Shown here: one piece after another, positions 26,439-34,953 of the stretch
Position numbering within the stretch: position 1 is the stretch's first letter
Layout: every line of letters begins with the position of its first letter
DNA from: Metasolibacillus sp.
GTDB lineage: Bacteria; Bacillota; Bacilli; Bacillales_A; Planococcaceae
Length of the DNA: 64,000 nucleotides
NCBI RefSeq assembly: GCF_025291715.1
Contig: NZ_JAMBIZ010000017.1
Span: 1 to 64,000 of the forward strand
Direction: 5' to 3'
The notes under the pieces: generated by a model
What the model saw: only the letters and a program-made list of their open reading frames with translations
What the model was told of the DNA's origin: nothing
Database searches by the model: none
Made by a program: the position numbers and the translations under genes

Positions 26439-27989
26439 TTAATGTGATACATCAGATACAGAAATACCTGTATTTGCCTTTACACGTATTTCTTTGAAAA
26501 TTTCTTCTGATTGTTGGGTAGTTTGCTTGTTTGATGATAAAACAGTTCCTAAATAACCAGCAAGGAAGCCTAATGGGATCGTAATAATAGCTGGTACTGA
26601 TAAGTTTACTAAAGGTTTTCCAACAAAAATTGTTGATCCTGTCTCACTCCAAATGTTTGGACCTAATGCCCCAAGTACTAAGCAAGAAACTAAGCCTGTT
26701 ATAATCGCTGCCACAACGCCAGTTGAGTTGAATTTTTTCCAGTAAATTGTGTACAAAATAACAGGTAAATTCGCTGAAGCCCCTAAACAAAAGGCAAATG
26801 ATACTAAAAACGATACATTCAAGCTTTGAGCAAATAATGCCAAAATAATAGAAACAATTGCAATAGAAATAGAGCCTAAGCGAGCCGCCATTACTTGCTG
26901 TTTCTCTGTCAATTTTCCATCCTTCAAAATCTCACCATAAATATCATGTGAAATCGCTGAAGCACCTGTTAATACTAAACCTGAGACAACTGCTAGAATC
27001 GTTGCAAACGCTACTGCACTAATAAACGATAATAAAATATTACCACCTAAAAACTCGGCTAAAAGCGGGGCAGCCGTGTTGCCAGCAGCGCTCGATGCTT
27101 TAATCGCATCCAATCCAACAAAATGCATCGCGCCGAACCCTAAGAAAATTGTTAAAGCAAAGAAAATCGCTGTAATCCAAGTCGCATATGAAATCGATGT
27201 TCGAGCTGTACGCGCATCCTTTACCGTAAAGAAGCGCATTAAAATATGTGGTAATCCCGACGTTCCTAATACAAGCGCCATCATCATTGAGACAGAATCA
27301 ATCGTCGATGTATATTTTATTCCTGGCACTAAATACTCTTTGCCATGATCTGCCGCGATTGTATCAAACATTTTCACTAAATTAAAATCAAATTTATAGA
27401 ACACTAAAATCGCAAGAAGGGCAGTACCGAATAATAGTAAGCCTGCTTTAATAATTTGTACCCAGCTTGTTGCCGTCATGCCACCAAATAATACGTATGT
27501 TGTCATCATCACACCAACAATTAGCACGGCAATCCAATACTCAATCCCAAATAATAGTTTAATTAATGCACCTGCACCAACGAGTTGTGCAATCATATAA
27601 AAAATAACGATAATAATTGTGCCTGTTGCTGCTACACCACGTATCCGCTTTTCATTGAAGCGAGCTGTCAGCATATCCGCTAATGTATAACGTCCTAAAT
27701 TACGCATTGGCTCTGCAATGACATATAAAAGAACTAAATTGGCTACAACATAGCCAACAGAAAAAAAGAATCCATCAAAGCCTGTTAACGCAATTGCACC
27801 CGATACACCTAAAAATGCTGCGGCAGACAAATAGTCACCTGCAATCGCAAAGCCATTTTGCCAGCCTGTCAAACCGCCACCAGCAGTGTAAAAATCACTT
27901 GCAGAAGACGTTCGCTTCGCTGCGATATATGTCACGATTAATGTTAACCCAACAATCCCAAGGAAAAAACCCGCTGATACTAAATTCAT
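26439..27989 (-). CDS. Sodium:solute (acetate-type) symporter, copy 2
   Basis: 516 residues, 13 membrane segments. Nearly every motif of copy 1 recurs: KRTSSASDFYTAGGGLTGWQNG, GTSGLPHILMRFFTVKDA, VLFGGMTATSWVQIIKA and the C-terminal VKANTGISVSDVSH. The 4-base ATGA overlap with its DUF485 partner reproduces the operon layout of copy 1. The copies have diverged through the whole protein, so this is an older duplication and not an assembly artefact. They may differ in affinity, substrate (acetate, propionate, pyruvate) or regulation. Confidence 0.88.
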   Translation of the reverse strand: MNLVSAGFFLGIVGLTLIVTYIAAKRTSSASDFYTAGGGLTGWQNGFAIAGDYLSAAAFLGVSGAIALTGFDGFFFSVGYVVANLVLLYVIAEPMRNLGRYTLADMLTARFNEKRIRGVAATGTIIIVIFYMIAQLVGAGALIKLLFGIEYWIAVLIVGVMMTTYVLFGGMTATSWVQIIKAGLLLFGTALLAILVFYKFDFNLVKMFDTIAADHGKEYLVPGIKYTSTIDSVSMMMALVLGTSGLPHILMRFFTVKDARTARTSISYATWITAIFFALTIFLGFGAMHFVGLDAIKASSAAGNTAAPLLAEFLGGNILLSFISAVAFATILAVVSGLVLTGASAISHDIYGEILKDGKLTEKQQVMAARLGSISIAIVSIILALFAQSLNVSFLVSFAFCLGASANLPVILYTIYWKKFNSTGVVAAIITGLVSCLVLGALGPNIWSETGSTIFVGKPLVNLSVPAIITIPLGFLAGYLGTVLSSNKQTTQQSEEIFKEIRVKANTGISVSDVSH

Positions 27990-28315
27990 AATGATTGACC
28001 TCCTTCATATTCTGCTAAAATTGCCTGTACTTCTTTATCCAGCTTTGCTGCCAATTTGCCATAAACGGTACATAATATAACCGTCATCACAAAGAGAGCA
28101 GCAGAGTATACCCATACCCAAGTAATGGAACCAATTGCACTCTGTTGTAGAACAGTTGTAAACGCTAAAATCGGTAAAAAGATATAAAATGTTAAAAATG
28201 CTGCGGTAATTGTGAATAATAGCTTATTTTTCTTTTTGACAAACGTATTAAAGGACTTCATTTGATTAATTTTTTCAAAGTTAATTGCATTTTTTTCTAG
28301 TGAAGCACTACGCAT
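27986..28315 (-). CDS. DUF485 membrane protein, copy 2
   Basis: 109 residues with the same architecture as copy 1: N-terminal FNTFVKKKNKLLFTITAAF, two membrane segments joined by AIGSITWVWVYSAALF, and a C-terminal KLDKEVQAILAEYEGG helix. AGGGGG precedes the ATG. First gene of the second symporter operon. Confidence 0.88.
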   Translation of the reverse strand: MRSASLEKNAINFEKINQMKSFNTFVKKKNKLLFTITAAFLTFYIFLPILAFTTVLQQSAIGSITWVWVYSAALFVMTVILCTVYGKLAAKLDKEVQAILAEYEGGQSL

Positions 28316-28886
28316 AAATATCCCCCTAAATTGTTAATTTGGATGAATTAGCGTGAAGCAAATTCATGTTAGATGTCATTTTAGGAGAAAATTATTTTAT
28401 TTGCAATACCATTTTTATAATATTCAGAATTTTAAATATCGTAAATAACAATAGAATTACCAAGGCTTATAAGAGATATCCAGAATAAGTAATCACTTTC
28501 TTATACTCTATAATGCTATAATAATGACAATATTTTTTATGTGAGCGCAGAAAATTTATACATGAAGTACAAAATTATATTTCGGCAGGCTAAATATTAA
28601 AAAAGGGGCTGAAATAGAAATTGTTATATAACACCAATAGAAATGATAAAAATTTGTGGTGAAAATTTTTTTATTTGTTAATTATATTATCCAATTATCA
28701 GGAAAAGCTACGGAAATCAATCCAATTTTGGCAGAGTAGATTTTTTTATTCGATTTATTTGCATGACCATACTAAAATAAAACTATGCGTACAAATAATA
28801 AATCAACTAGCAAGAATATATGAGAGAGCTGATGATAATTTTCGATAAATCAACTAAAAAGTAATATGTCATGTAGGAGGATGCTG
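28316..28886. other. AT-rich intergenic region
   Basis: 571 bases, no gene seen. It should hold the minus-strand promoter of the second symporter operon and the plus-strand promoter of the zinc-ribbon gene. Several TATAAT-like words occur (for example around 28510-28525) but no clear -35 pairing could be assigned. Confidence 0.35.
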
Positions 28887-29051
28887 ATGTTTTACTACGA
28901 GGTAACGTGTTCGAGCTGTAAAAACAAATTTAGGGTATATGAAGATTCACTAAGATTTCGACAAGTAAAAGAAAGAACCAGTAAAATTTTTCGCTGTGAG
29001 GAATGCTATAGCAAAATCCGTATGGACGCCATTAAAAATTTCTTTAGATAG
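28887..29051 (+). CDS. Small zinc-ribbon protein (YlaI/DUF2197-like)
   Basis: 54 residues. The ATG at 28887 has AGGAGG 6 bases upstream; in-frame ATGs at 28866 and 28881 lie before or against it. Two CxxC pairs (CSSC at 8-11 and CEEC at 38-41 approximately) would bind zinc, with LRFRQVKERTSKIFRCEECYSKI between and after, similar to the DUF2197/YlaI family. Function unknown. Monocistronic with a very strong terminator. Confidence 0.65.
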   Translation: MFYYEVTCSSCKNKFRVYEDSLRFRQVKERTSKIFRCEECYSKIRMDAIKNFFR

Positions 29052-29095
29052 CTATAAAAAATGCCATTTTAATTTCAAAATGGCATTTTTTATAG
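29052..29095 (+). terminator. Very long perfect terminator hairpin
   Basis: 19-base perfect arms (ending ATGCCATTTT / AAAATGGCAT) with a 6-base loop and an internal T-run TTTTTT. It starts at the stop of the zinc-ribbon gene. Confidence 0.85.
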
Positions 29096-29435
<340 letters not shown>

Positions 29436-29927
29436 ATGGAAAAGTTTATAGTAGAAAAAGCAATTCAAGATATTTACCCAGATGATTTTGCATGGTGTTA
29501 CGGCTGTGGTCGACTAAATAAAGATGGACATCACCTTCGAACAGGCTGGGAAGAAGAAAAGACTGTTACTATTTTTACACCTGACTCAAAATATATGGGG
29601 ATTCCTGGCTTTCTATATGGTGGAATTCTCGCATCATTGATGGATTGCCATGGCACAGGCTCTGCCTCCCTTGCTTTGCACCGTAAAAACGGGAATGAAA
29701 TTGGTGATGGCGCTGAGCCTCCACGCTTTGTAACGGCTAGTCTCAATGTCGAATTTCTAAAACCAACACCACAGCATGTTCCATTAAAAGCTGTTGGAAC
29801 CGTTGAAGAAATCCATCCGAAAAAATGGAAGGTAGATGCCGAGATTTATGCTGAAGATACGCTTTGTGCGAAAGGGACAGTCGTTCTTGTTGTGATGCCT
29901 AGTACTTTTCTAAAGAATGATAATTAG
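29436..29927 (+). CDS. PaaI/4HBT-family thioesterase
   Basis: 163 residues, preceded by AAAGGAGGAAGG. The hot-dog fold is indicated by CYGCGRLNKDGHHL at the N-terminus, GIPGFLYGGILASLMDCHGTGSAS (family catalytic region with Asp on the long helix) and ASLNVEFLKPTP. These enzymes hydrolyse acyl- or aryl-CoA thioesters. The N-terminal CxxC is a feature of this subgroup. Monocistronic between a repeat-bearing leader and a terminator; the substrate is unknown. Confidence 0.8.
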   Translation: MEKFIVEKAIQDIYPDDFAWCYGCGRLNKDGHHLRTGWEEEKTVTIFTPDSKYMGIPGFLYGGILASLMDCHGTGSASLALHRKNGNEIGDGAEPPRFVTASLNVEFLKPTPQHVPLKAVGTVEEIHPKKWKVDAEIYAEDTLCAKGTVVLVVMPSTFLKNDN

Positions 29928-29940
29928 TAATCCATCTCCT

Positions 29941-29985
29941 AAAAAAGTAATCACCTATTACAATGAATGGGTGATTACTTTTTAA
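29941..29985 (+). terminator. Rho-independent terminator
   Basis: AAAAAGTAATCACC / GGTGATTACTTTTT stem with a loop of about 14 bases. Nearly the same stem recurs at 60404-60442. Confidence 0.8.
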
Positions 29986-30106
29986 TTAAACAATTATAAT
30001 CACAACCATGGCGATTTGAACCTATTCAAGCAATGAAAATAGAAAAACCATAATTTCTCATACGAATGTGTGAGCTGTTTTGAAATGGAAACTAGTTCCA
30101 AAGCCC

Positions 30107-30205
30107 TTATCCGCTCATCAAACCTGTGTTTTCGCTCATCAAAGGCACAAATGCGCTCATTAAACCCAAATTTCCGCTCAGCGGAGACAGGAATTCGCTC
30201 AACCA
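30107..30205. repeat. Degenerate tandem CGCTCA repeats
   Basis: About five units of 20-23 bases, each with a CGCTCA(T/A)(C/T)AAA-type core (near 30112, 30133, 30152, 30174 and 30195), between the thioesterase terminator and the 3' end of cbiX. Units diverge outside the core. Similar GCTC-containing repeats occur near 57025-57065. Confidence 0.5.
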
Positions 30206-30212
30206 GTCCTCC

Positions 30213-31424
30213 TTAATGCTGGTGATGCACTGGTCCGTGAATTCTTGCGTACTCGCGATAGTTTTCAAGATCTTGCATGCCTGTTGATGTGCCATTGATT
30301 GCTTGCTCTGCCCGCTCCACTAATACATGCTGCAATTCAGGGTGATAGCCAAAGTAGCCAGCAATGTCAATGGCTACATCTGGATGAACTTCGCCAAACT
30401 GCTCGCGCATCTTTTTCATTCGCTCCATTAATATACCTGTGAACAGGAAGTACGGTAGCATGACAATGCGTTTCGCTCCTGATTTAACACAATGCTCAAT
30501 CCCATCTGGTACAGTAGGTGTTGTAACGCCCATAAAGGCACATTCTACCGATTTGACATGCAATTTTTCTGCTAATAGCTGGGTGATTTTATAAAAATCA
30601 GCCTTCGCTCCCGCATCACTGCTTCCACGTGCAATAAATAAGATAGTTGTATCAGGATGTTGGCCTTCCGTATCAAAGCCGATTTCCTCTAAGCGAGCTA
30701 ATAAAATCTTGAAAATTTTGTCGTGAATTCCGATTGTTTGCCCATACGTGAATGTAATATGTGGGAAATGCTCGCGCGCATGCTCGATTTCCGCTGGGAT
30801 ATGCAGCTTTGAATGCCCTGCGTGTAGCAAAATAATTGGCACAACATGCACCTCTTCTGCCCCTTTTTCCACACAGTTTTCAATGCCTTCCTCAATATCT
30901 GGTGCAGCAAACTCTAAAAAGCATGTTTCAACTAAAAAGCTGGGGTCAATTAAATAGCGTGTGCGCTCGACAAATTGGCGTACTTCTTCGTTTCCTGCTT
31001 CTAATTTACTGCCATGCCCAACGAATAAAATCGCCTTTTTAACTTTTTCTCCCACCTTTTTCTTGCGTTTATATTTATGGATGCCTTGAATCGTTTCACG
31101 CTTGTCATTATGTTCAAACGTACCTTCAGCACCGAGGCGGTAAATAATATTTTCTTCCTCGACTTCCTCATGGACAACGGCACGCGCCACCTCATCATTT
31201 GGCACATGATACCACGTTGCATCTGGATAAGAAATGACAACACATTTATCTTTGCAGCGACCGTTACAGCGCGTTCTTGATGTATGAATTACCTCATCTA
31301 GCTTGTGCTCCGCAATTTCACGGCGGATGGCCTGTGTCACTTCCTCACCACCTGCACTTAGACATGTCGCGCCATTACAAATCAACAAATGGCGCTGCGT
31401 TTTTTGTAAATTCCATGTTGTCAT
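30213..31424 (-). CDS. cbiX: Long sirohydrochlorin cobaltochelatase with N-terminal ferredoxin-like domain
   Basis: 403 residues. Residues 1-80 have Cys16, Cys21, Cys53 and Cys57 (CNGATC, RCNGRC) in the spacing of thioredoxin-like [2Fe-2S] ferredoxins. Residues about 130-385 are two CbiX repeats, AILFVGHGSK and TILFIARGSSDAGAK, with metal-site His/Glu such as IILLHAGHSKLHIP; the first is the canonical chelatase half. The C-terminus is His-rich (HGPVHHQH), common in CbiX proteins as a metal store. It inserts cobalt into sirohydrochlorin, the entry to anaerobic cobalamin synthesis. Last gene of the riboswitch-controlled second block; its ATG overlaps the previous gene (ATGA). Confidence 0.9.
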   Translation of the reverse strand: MTTWNLQKTQRHLLICNGATCLSAGGEEVTQAIRREIAEHKLDEVIHTSRTRCNGRCKDKCVVISYPDATWYHVPNDEVARAVVHEEVEEENIIYRLGAEGTFEHNDKRETIQGIHKYKRKKKVGEKVKKAILFVGHGSKLEAGNEEVRQFVERTRYLIDPSFLVETCFLEFAAPDIEEGIENCVEKGAEEVHVVPIILLHAGHSKLHIPAEIEHAREHFPHITFTYGQTIGIHDKIFKILLARLEEIGFDTEGQHPDTTILFIARGSSDAGAKADFYKITQLLAEKLHVKSVECAFMGVTTPTVPDGIEHCVKSGAKRIVMLPYFLFTGILMERMKKMREQFGEVHPDVAIDIAGYFGYHPELQHVLVERAEQAINGTSTGMQDLENYREYARIHGPVHHQH

Positions 31425-32110
31425 ATCGCATTCCCCCTATATTGTTCGAGCCACGCTTGAAAGAATTGCTGACGCTTGGCAAATTTATAAAATTCTTCAT
31501 TGTCTTTGGCATTTGTATTATAAAAATTGAGTAAAGCGATGAGCAAGCCTGTGATATCTTGTGCAGGCACCTTTTTTGCCACAAGCTTGCCAGGTTTCGC
31601 GTGTCTGCCCATTGGTACTGCTCCTACCCAAATATCAACCTGCTCTTGATAATAAACGAGCGCAATATCATCATATACCGCATTGTAGCAAGCAGATGCA
31701 CAGGCATTAAAGCCGATGCGTAGGCGATACTTTGTCGCAAGCCCTTCTACTTCCGTAAACAATTGTTCTGCAAGGTCTTTGGCATGTAATTCCTCACCAT
31801 CACAAAAATCACACCATTTGAATGTCGCCACATTGCCTGCTGGGTAAATATATAAATCTACCTCTTGAAATGCCGCCGTCACCTCTTCTACACGTGCTGT
31901 TTCCACAGACACCAAGAGGCGATGGGCAGCTGAATATTTAATCGCCCCTGTTTCGCCTACAAGCTGAGCAATCGTTAACAGTTGTTGCGCGGTAAAATGC
32001 TTATTGACAATACCTGGTGCAACAGATAGACAAGTATAATCACCTTGTTCTTTTAATGTAGCAAAGGTTTTGGTTGGCATCGTTGTAAACATCTTTTGGA
32101 CTTGATTCAT
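31421..32110 (-). CDS. Free-standing nitrite/sulfite reductase-like half-domain protein
   Basis: 229 residues. A ferredoxin-like half domain (KHFTAQQLLTIAQLVGETGAIKYSAAHRLLV) is followed by CDFCDGEE and FNACASACYNAV, the Cys spacing that ligates the [4Fe-4S] cluster coupled to siroheme in this superfamily. The same architecture forms the C-terminal half of CbiH60 encoded at 48124-49764 (KFFTPEQMRTLADLTGDG, CDFCYGEK, FNGCGMACYKAV). It is a duplicate or partner of that domain. It lies between the importer genes and cbiX, so a role in cobalt-tetrapyrrole redox chemistry or ring contraction is plausible but unproven. Confidence 0.75.
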   Translation of the reverse strand: MNQVQKMFTTMPTKTFATLKEQGDYTCLSVAPGIVNKHFTAQQLLTIAQLVGETGAIKYSAAHRLLVSVETARVEEVTAAFQEVDLYIYPAGNVATFKWCDFCDGEELHAKDLAEQLFTEVEGLATKYRLRIGFNACASACYNAVYDDIALVYYQEQVDIWVGAVPMGRHAKPGKLVAKKVPAQDITGLLIALLNFYNTNAKDNEEFYKFAKRQQFFQAWLEQYRGNAI

Positions 32111-32131
32111 ACAGCTCCCCCCTCATTTTTA

Positions 32132-33112
32132 TTATTTAAAGCTGTTTGGATAGAACCCTTTTGCTAAAATCTCGATTGCTTCTGCAGCACGTACCCCTTC
32201 TGAAGCTGCGGATAATGGTAAAATCACAAAGTGTTCATTTTGTACAGCTGGTGTTGTGCTAAGTGCAGGGTCTTGCTTTAAGAAGTTGATTTTTTCTTCC
32301 GCCGTTGTTGCGCCATAATCAATCACGACAATCACCTCTGGTTGACGGTCTACCGCATCTTCTTTTGATACGGTTGCCCAACCACTTTCAACATCACCAA
32401 AAATATTTTCTCCACCAGCAATTGTTACAAGCTCATTCATAAAGTTTTGTGCTGCTGTAAAGACATCTTGCTCTCCACTGTCAAATACTAATACTTTCAA
32501 TGGCTCTTGGTCTGTAGGAAGCTGTGCTGTAATCGCTTCTACATCTGCTGTCATTTGTGTAACTAATGCTTCTCCGCGTTCTTCAATACGGAAGATTTTT
32601 GCAATGTTACGGATGTCGATGAAAATATTTTCTAGTTTTGGTCCTAACATTGAAGAAGATGTTTGTAAATACGTGTGAATGCCTAATTCAGATAACTCCT
32701 CTGGTGTTCCTACACCTTTTTCACCAAAGGCACTTTTCCAACCACCATATAAAAAGTCCGCTTCTGCATCGATTACTTGTTCCTTTGATGGATACTGATC
32801 TGCTAATACAGGCACTTTGGCATAAGCTTCTTGTAATGGTGCATAAATTTCATCATCTAAATAAGCTGTTCCAACCATTGAATCTTCTAAGCCAAGTGCT
32901 AACATTACTTCCGTTACATGTTGGTTTAACGAAATCGCTCGCTTTGGTGCTTCCGTATATTCTTGTACTGTGTCATTATTTTCAATTGTAATTACTTGTT
33001 GTTCATTTTGTTTTGGTGTTTCTTCTTTTGTTGCTGGTTTTTCCTCGGTTGTGCCGCATGCTGCTAACACAAGTAGCATCGCTGTTATCCATAATAATTT
33101 TAACTTTTTCAT
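32132..33112 (-). CDS. Cobalamin/corrinoid ABC transporter substrate-binding lipoprotein (BtuF-like)
   Basis: 326 residues. A lipoprotein signal peptide ends in LVLAAC (lipobox Cys19). The mature part opens with a low-complexity linker (GTTEEKPATKEETPKQNE) and then a helical-backbone periplasmic-binding fold: RAISLNQHVTEVMLALGLEDSMVGTAY and DAEADFLYGGWK, typical of the FecB/BtuF cluster. It is placed directly before an ATPase and permease and downstream of a cobalamin riboswitch, which is the ground for the corrinoid assignment. AAAGGAGAA precedes the ATG. Confidence 0.8.
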   Translation of the reverse strand: MKKLKLLWITAMLLVLAACGTTEEKPATKEETPKQNEQQVITIENNDTVQEYTEAPKRAISLNQHVTEVMLALGLEDSMVGTAYLDDEIYAPLQEAYAKVPVLADQYPSKEQVIDAEADFLYGGWKSAFGEKGVGTPEELSELGIHTYLQTSSSMLGPKLENIFIDIRNIAKIFRIEERGEALVTQMTADVEAITAQLPTDQEPLKVLVFDSGEQDVFTAAQNFMNELVTIAGGENIFGDVESGWATVSKEDAVDRQPEVIVVIDYGATTAEEKINFLKQDPALSTTPAVQNEHFVILPLSAASEGVRAAEAIEILAKGFYPNSFK

Positions 33113-33115
33113 CGT

Positions 33116-33901
33116 TTATTCTCCTTTTGATTGCCATTGTTCTGATAAAAAGAACAACTGTGGTTTTTTTGTTGCGGGATGAATCGAAATTTCCGCTGTT
33201 ACTTGAAATACTTTTGCTAATAGTGCAGGTGTTAATACGTCCTGTGGTGTGCCGACTGCACATAATTCTCCATCTTTTAACACATAAATGGTGTCACAAT
33301 AGGTCGCGGCTAAATTTAAATCGTGCAGTGCTGCAATGACGGTAATCGGCAATTGACGGATTAAATCCATTAATTGCAATTGATGCTGAATATCCAAATG
33401 ATTCGTTGGTTCGTCTAATATTAATACTTGTGCTTGCTGTGCCAATGCCCGTGCAATGACAACGCGCTTTTTCTCACCTCCTGATAATGTGCTAAATTGG
33501 CGGTCTGCTAAATGGGTAATACCTGTTTTCATTAGCGCTTGCTCAACAATTTGTTCATCTTCCGCCGTATCCATTTCAAACAGCCCTTTATGTGGTGTTC
33601 TGCCCATTGCGACAAGATCCTGTACTGTGAATTCAAAGAGTATAGGGGTTTCCTGCCCAACAACAGCTAACTTTTTCGCCATTTGCTTTTCGTTTTGTGC
33701 CCAAACATCTTGCTCAAATAGCAATACTTGCCCTCCAGCAGGCTTTAAAAAACGATACATGCTTTTGAGCAACGTTGATTTGCCGCTGCCATTTGGTCCA
33801 ACTAAGCCAATCAGTTGCCCTTCTTGCATTTGCAGGGAAAGCTGTTCGATAATTTTCTTGTCGCCAATTGCAACAGATACATCTTCTAAACGAAAAACCA
33901 T
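33116..33901 (-). CDS. Corrinoid ABC transporter ATP-binding protein (BtuD-like)
   Basis: 261 residues. Walker A GPNGSGKST, Q-loop near QETPIL, signature LSGGEKKRV, Walker B VLILDEPTNHLD and the H-loop AALHDLN are all present, in the FecE/BtuD group. ATG overlaps the permease TAA by one base. The C-terminal extension beyond the H-loop (about 60 residues) is family-typical. It powers the FecCD-type permease next door. Confidence 0.88.
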   Translation of the reverse strand: MVFRLEDVSVAIGDKKIIEQLSLQMQEGQLIGLVGPNGSGKSTLLKSMYRFLKPAGGQVLLFEQDVWAQNEKQMAKKLAVVGQETPILFEFTVQDLVAMGRTPHKGLFEMDTAEDEQIVEQALMKTGITHLADRQFSTLSGGEKKRVVIARALAQQAQVLILDEPTNHLDIQHQLQLMDLIRQLPITVIAALHDLNLAATYCDTIYVLKDGELCAVGTPQDVLTPALLAKVFQVTAEISIHPATKKPQLFFLSEQWQSKGE

Positions 33902-34953
33902 TAGCTTCCCCCCTCACCAAATGTATATTTTTGCTTACGCAACATCCAAATGAAAAATGGACAGCCACAAAGTGCTGTTAGTATCCCAATTGGCATTTCC
34001 TCTGGTGCAATGACAATGCGGGCAAACGCATCTGCCCATACTAAAAAGATGGCACCAATCACAGCGCTCACTGGTAGTACTTGACGATAATTCGAGCCGA
34101 CAAGCATACGCACAATATGTGGAACAATTAAGCCGATAAAGCCGATTGAACCGCTCACTGCTACTAACACACCTGTTAACAGTGACACCATCACAATAAT
34201 CAGCAGGCGGAATTTTTCAATGGATATGCCTAATGTAGAAGCAGATTCCTCTCCGAGCAGCAAAATATTTAAGTAACGTGCATAAACACGCAAAACAGTA
34301 TAGACGATGGCTAATACAAGAATCGGCAGCCAAATATTGCTCCATTTTGCACCAGCTAAACTGCCAAGCATCCAGTGCAACACCGCTTTCATGCCACCTT
34401 CTTGCTTACTCATCATCAGCATAAAATTACTAATCGCAGATAAAACGAGTGATACCGCAATACCTGCCAACAATAAGCGAATAACCGATAAGCGCCCATT
34501 TACTCGTGCCAGGAAAAAGACAACAACTACCGATAGCATCGCACCTAAAAACGCAGCAAAGGATAGCGCATAAATACCGAAAAAGGAAAACGCACCAAGT
34601 AAAATCACAGAGGTAGCACCAACAGTTGCCCCTGAGGACACGCCAAGTATGTAAGGATCTGCAATCGAATTACGTACGATGGCTTGAATCGCTGCACCAC
34701 TAATTGCCAAGCCTGCTCCGACAGTGGCCGCTAGCAAGACTCTTGGTACACGTATTTGCCAAATAATTACTTCTTGTGAGCGACTATAGCTGCTTGTGAA
34801 AAAGGAATCGAGCCCTAGCTTCGAAAAAATTACTTGCCAAATCGTTGTGGGCGTAATTGCCACAGAGCCAACCATAACGGCGGCTGTCATTGAAGCAAGT
34901 AGCACTAACAGCAAAATCACAACAAGTAAAGCGACATTTTTTGGTTGCCTCAT
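33901..34953 (-). CDS. Corrinoid ABC transporter permease (BtuC/FecCD-like)
   Basis: 350 residues. The ATG at 34953 overlaps the methyltransferase stop (ATGA) and gives the usual N-terminus MRQPKNVALLVVILLLVLLASMTA; a longer start at 34989 is possible. About nine or ten membrane segments with the family sequences RVPRVLLAATVGAGLAISGAAIQAIVRN, DPYILGVSSGATVGA and GFIGLIVPHIVRMLVGS. It forms the membrane channel with BtuF and BtuD homologues. Confidence 0.88.
   Translation of the reverse strand: MRQPKNVALLVVILLLVLLASMTAAVMVGSVAITPTTIWQVIFSKLGLDSFFTSSYSRSQEVIIWQIRVPRVLLAATVGAGLAISGAAIQAIVRNSIADPYILGVSSGATVGATSVILLGAFSFFGIYALSFAAFLGAMLSVVVVFFLARVNGRLSVIRLLLAGIAVSLVLSAISNFMLMMSKQEGGMKAVLHWMLGSLAGAKWSNIWLPILVLAIVYTVLRVYARYLNILLLGEESASTLGISIEKFRLLIIVMVSLLTGVLVAVSGSIGFIGLIVPHIVRMLVGSNYRQVLPVSAVIGAIFLVWADAFARIVIAPEEMPIGILTALCGCPFFIWMLRKQKYTFGEGGS

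Noticed and set aside
30107..30205. CGCTCA repeats considered as CRISPR
   Set aside because: Units are diverged, only about 22 bases apart, and no unique spacers exist.
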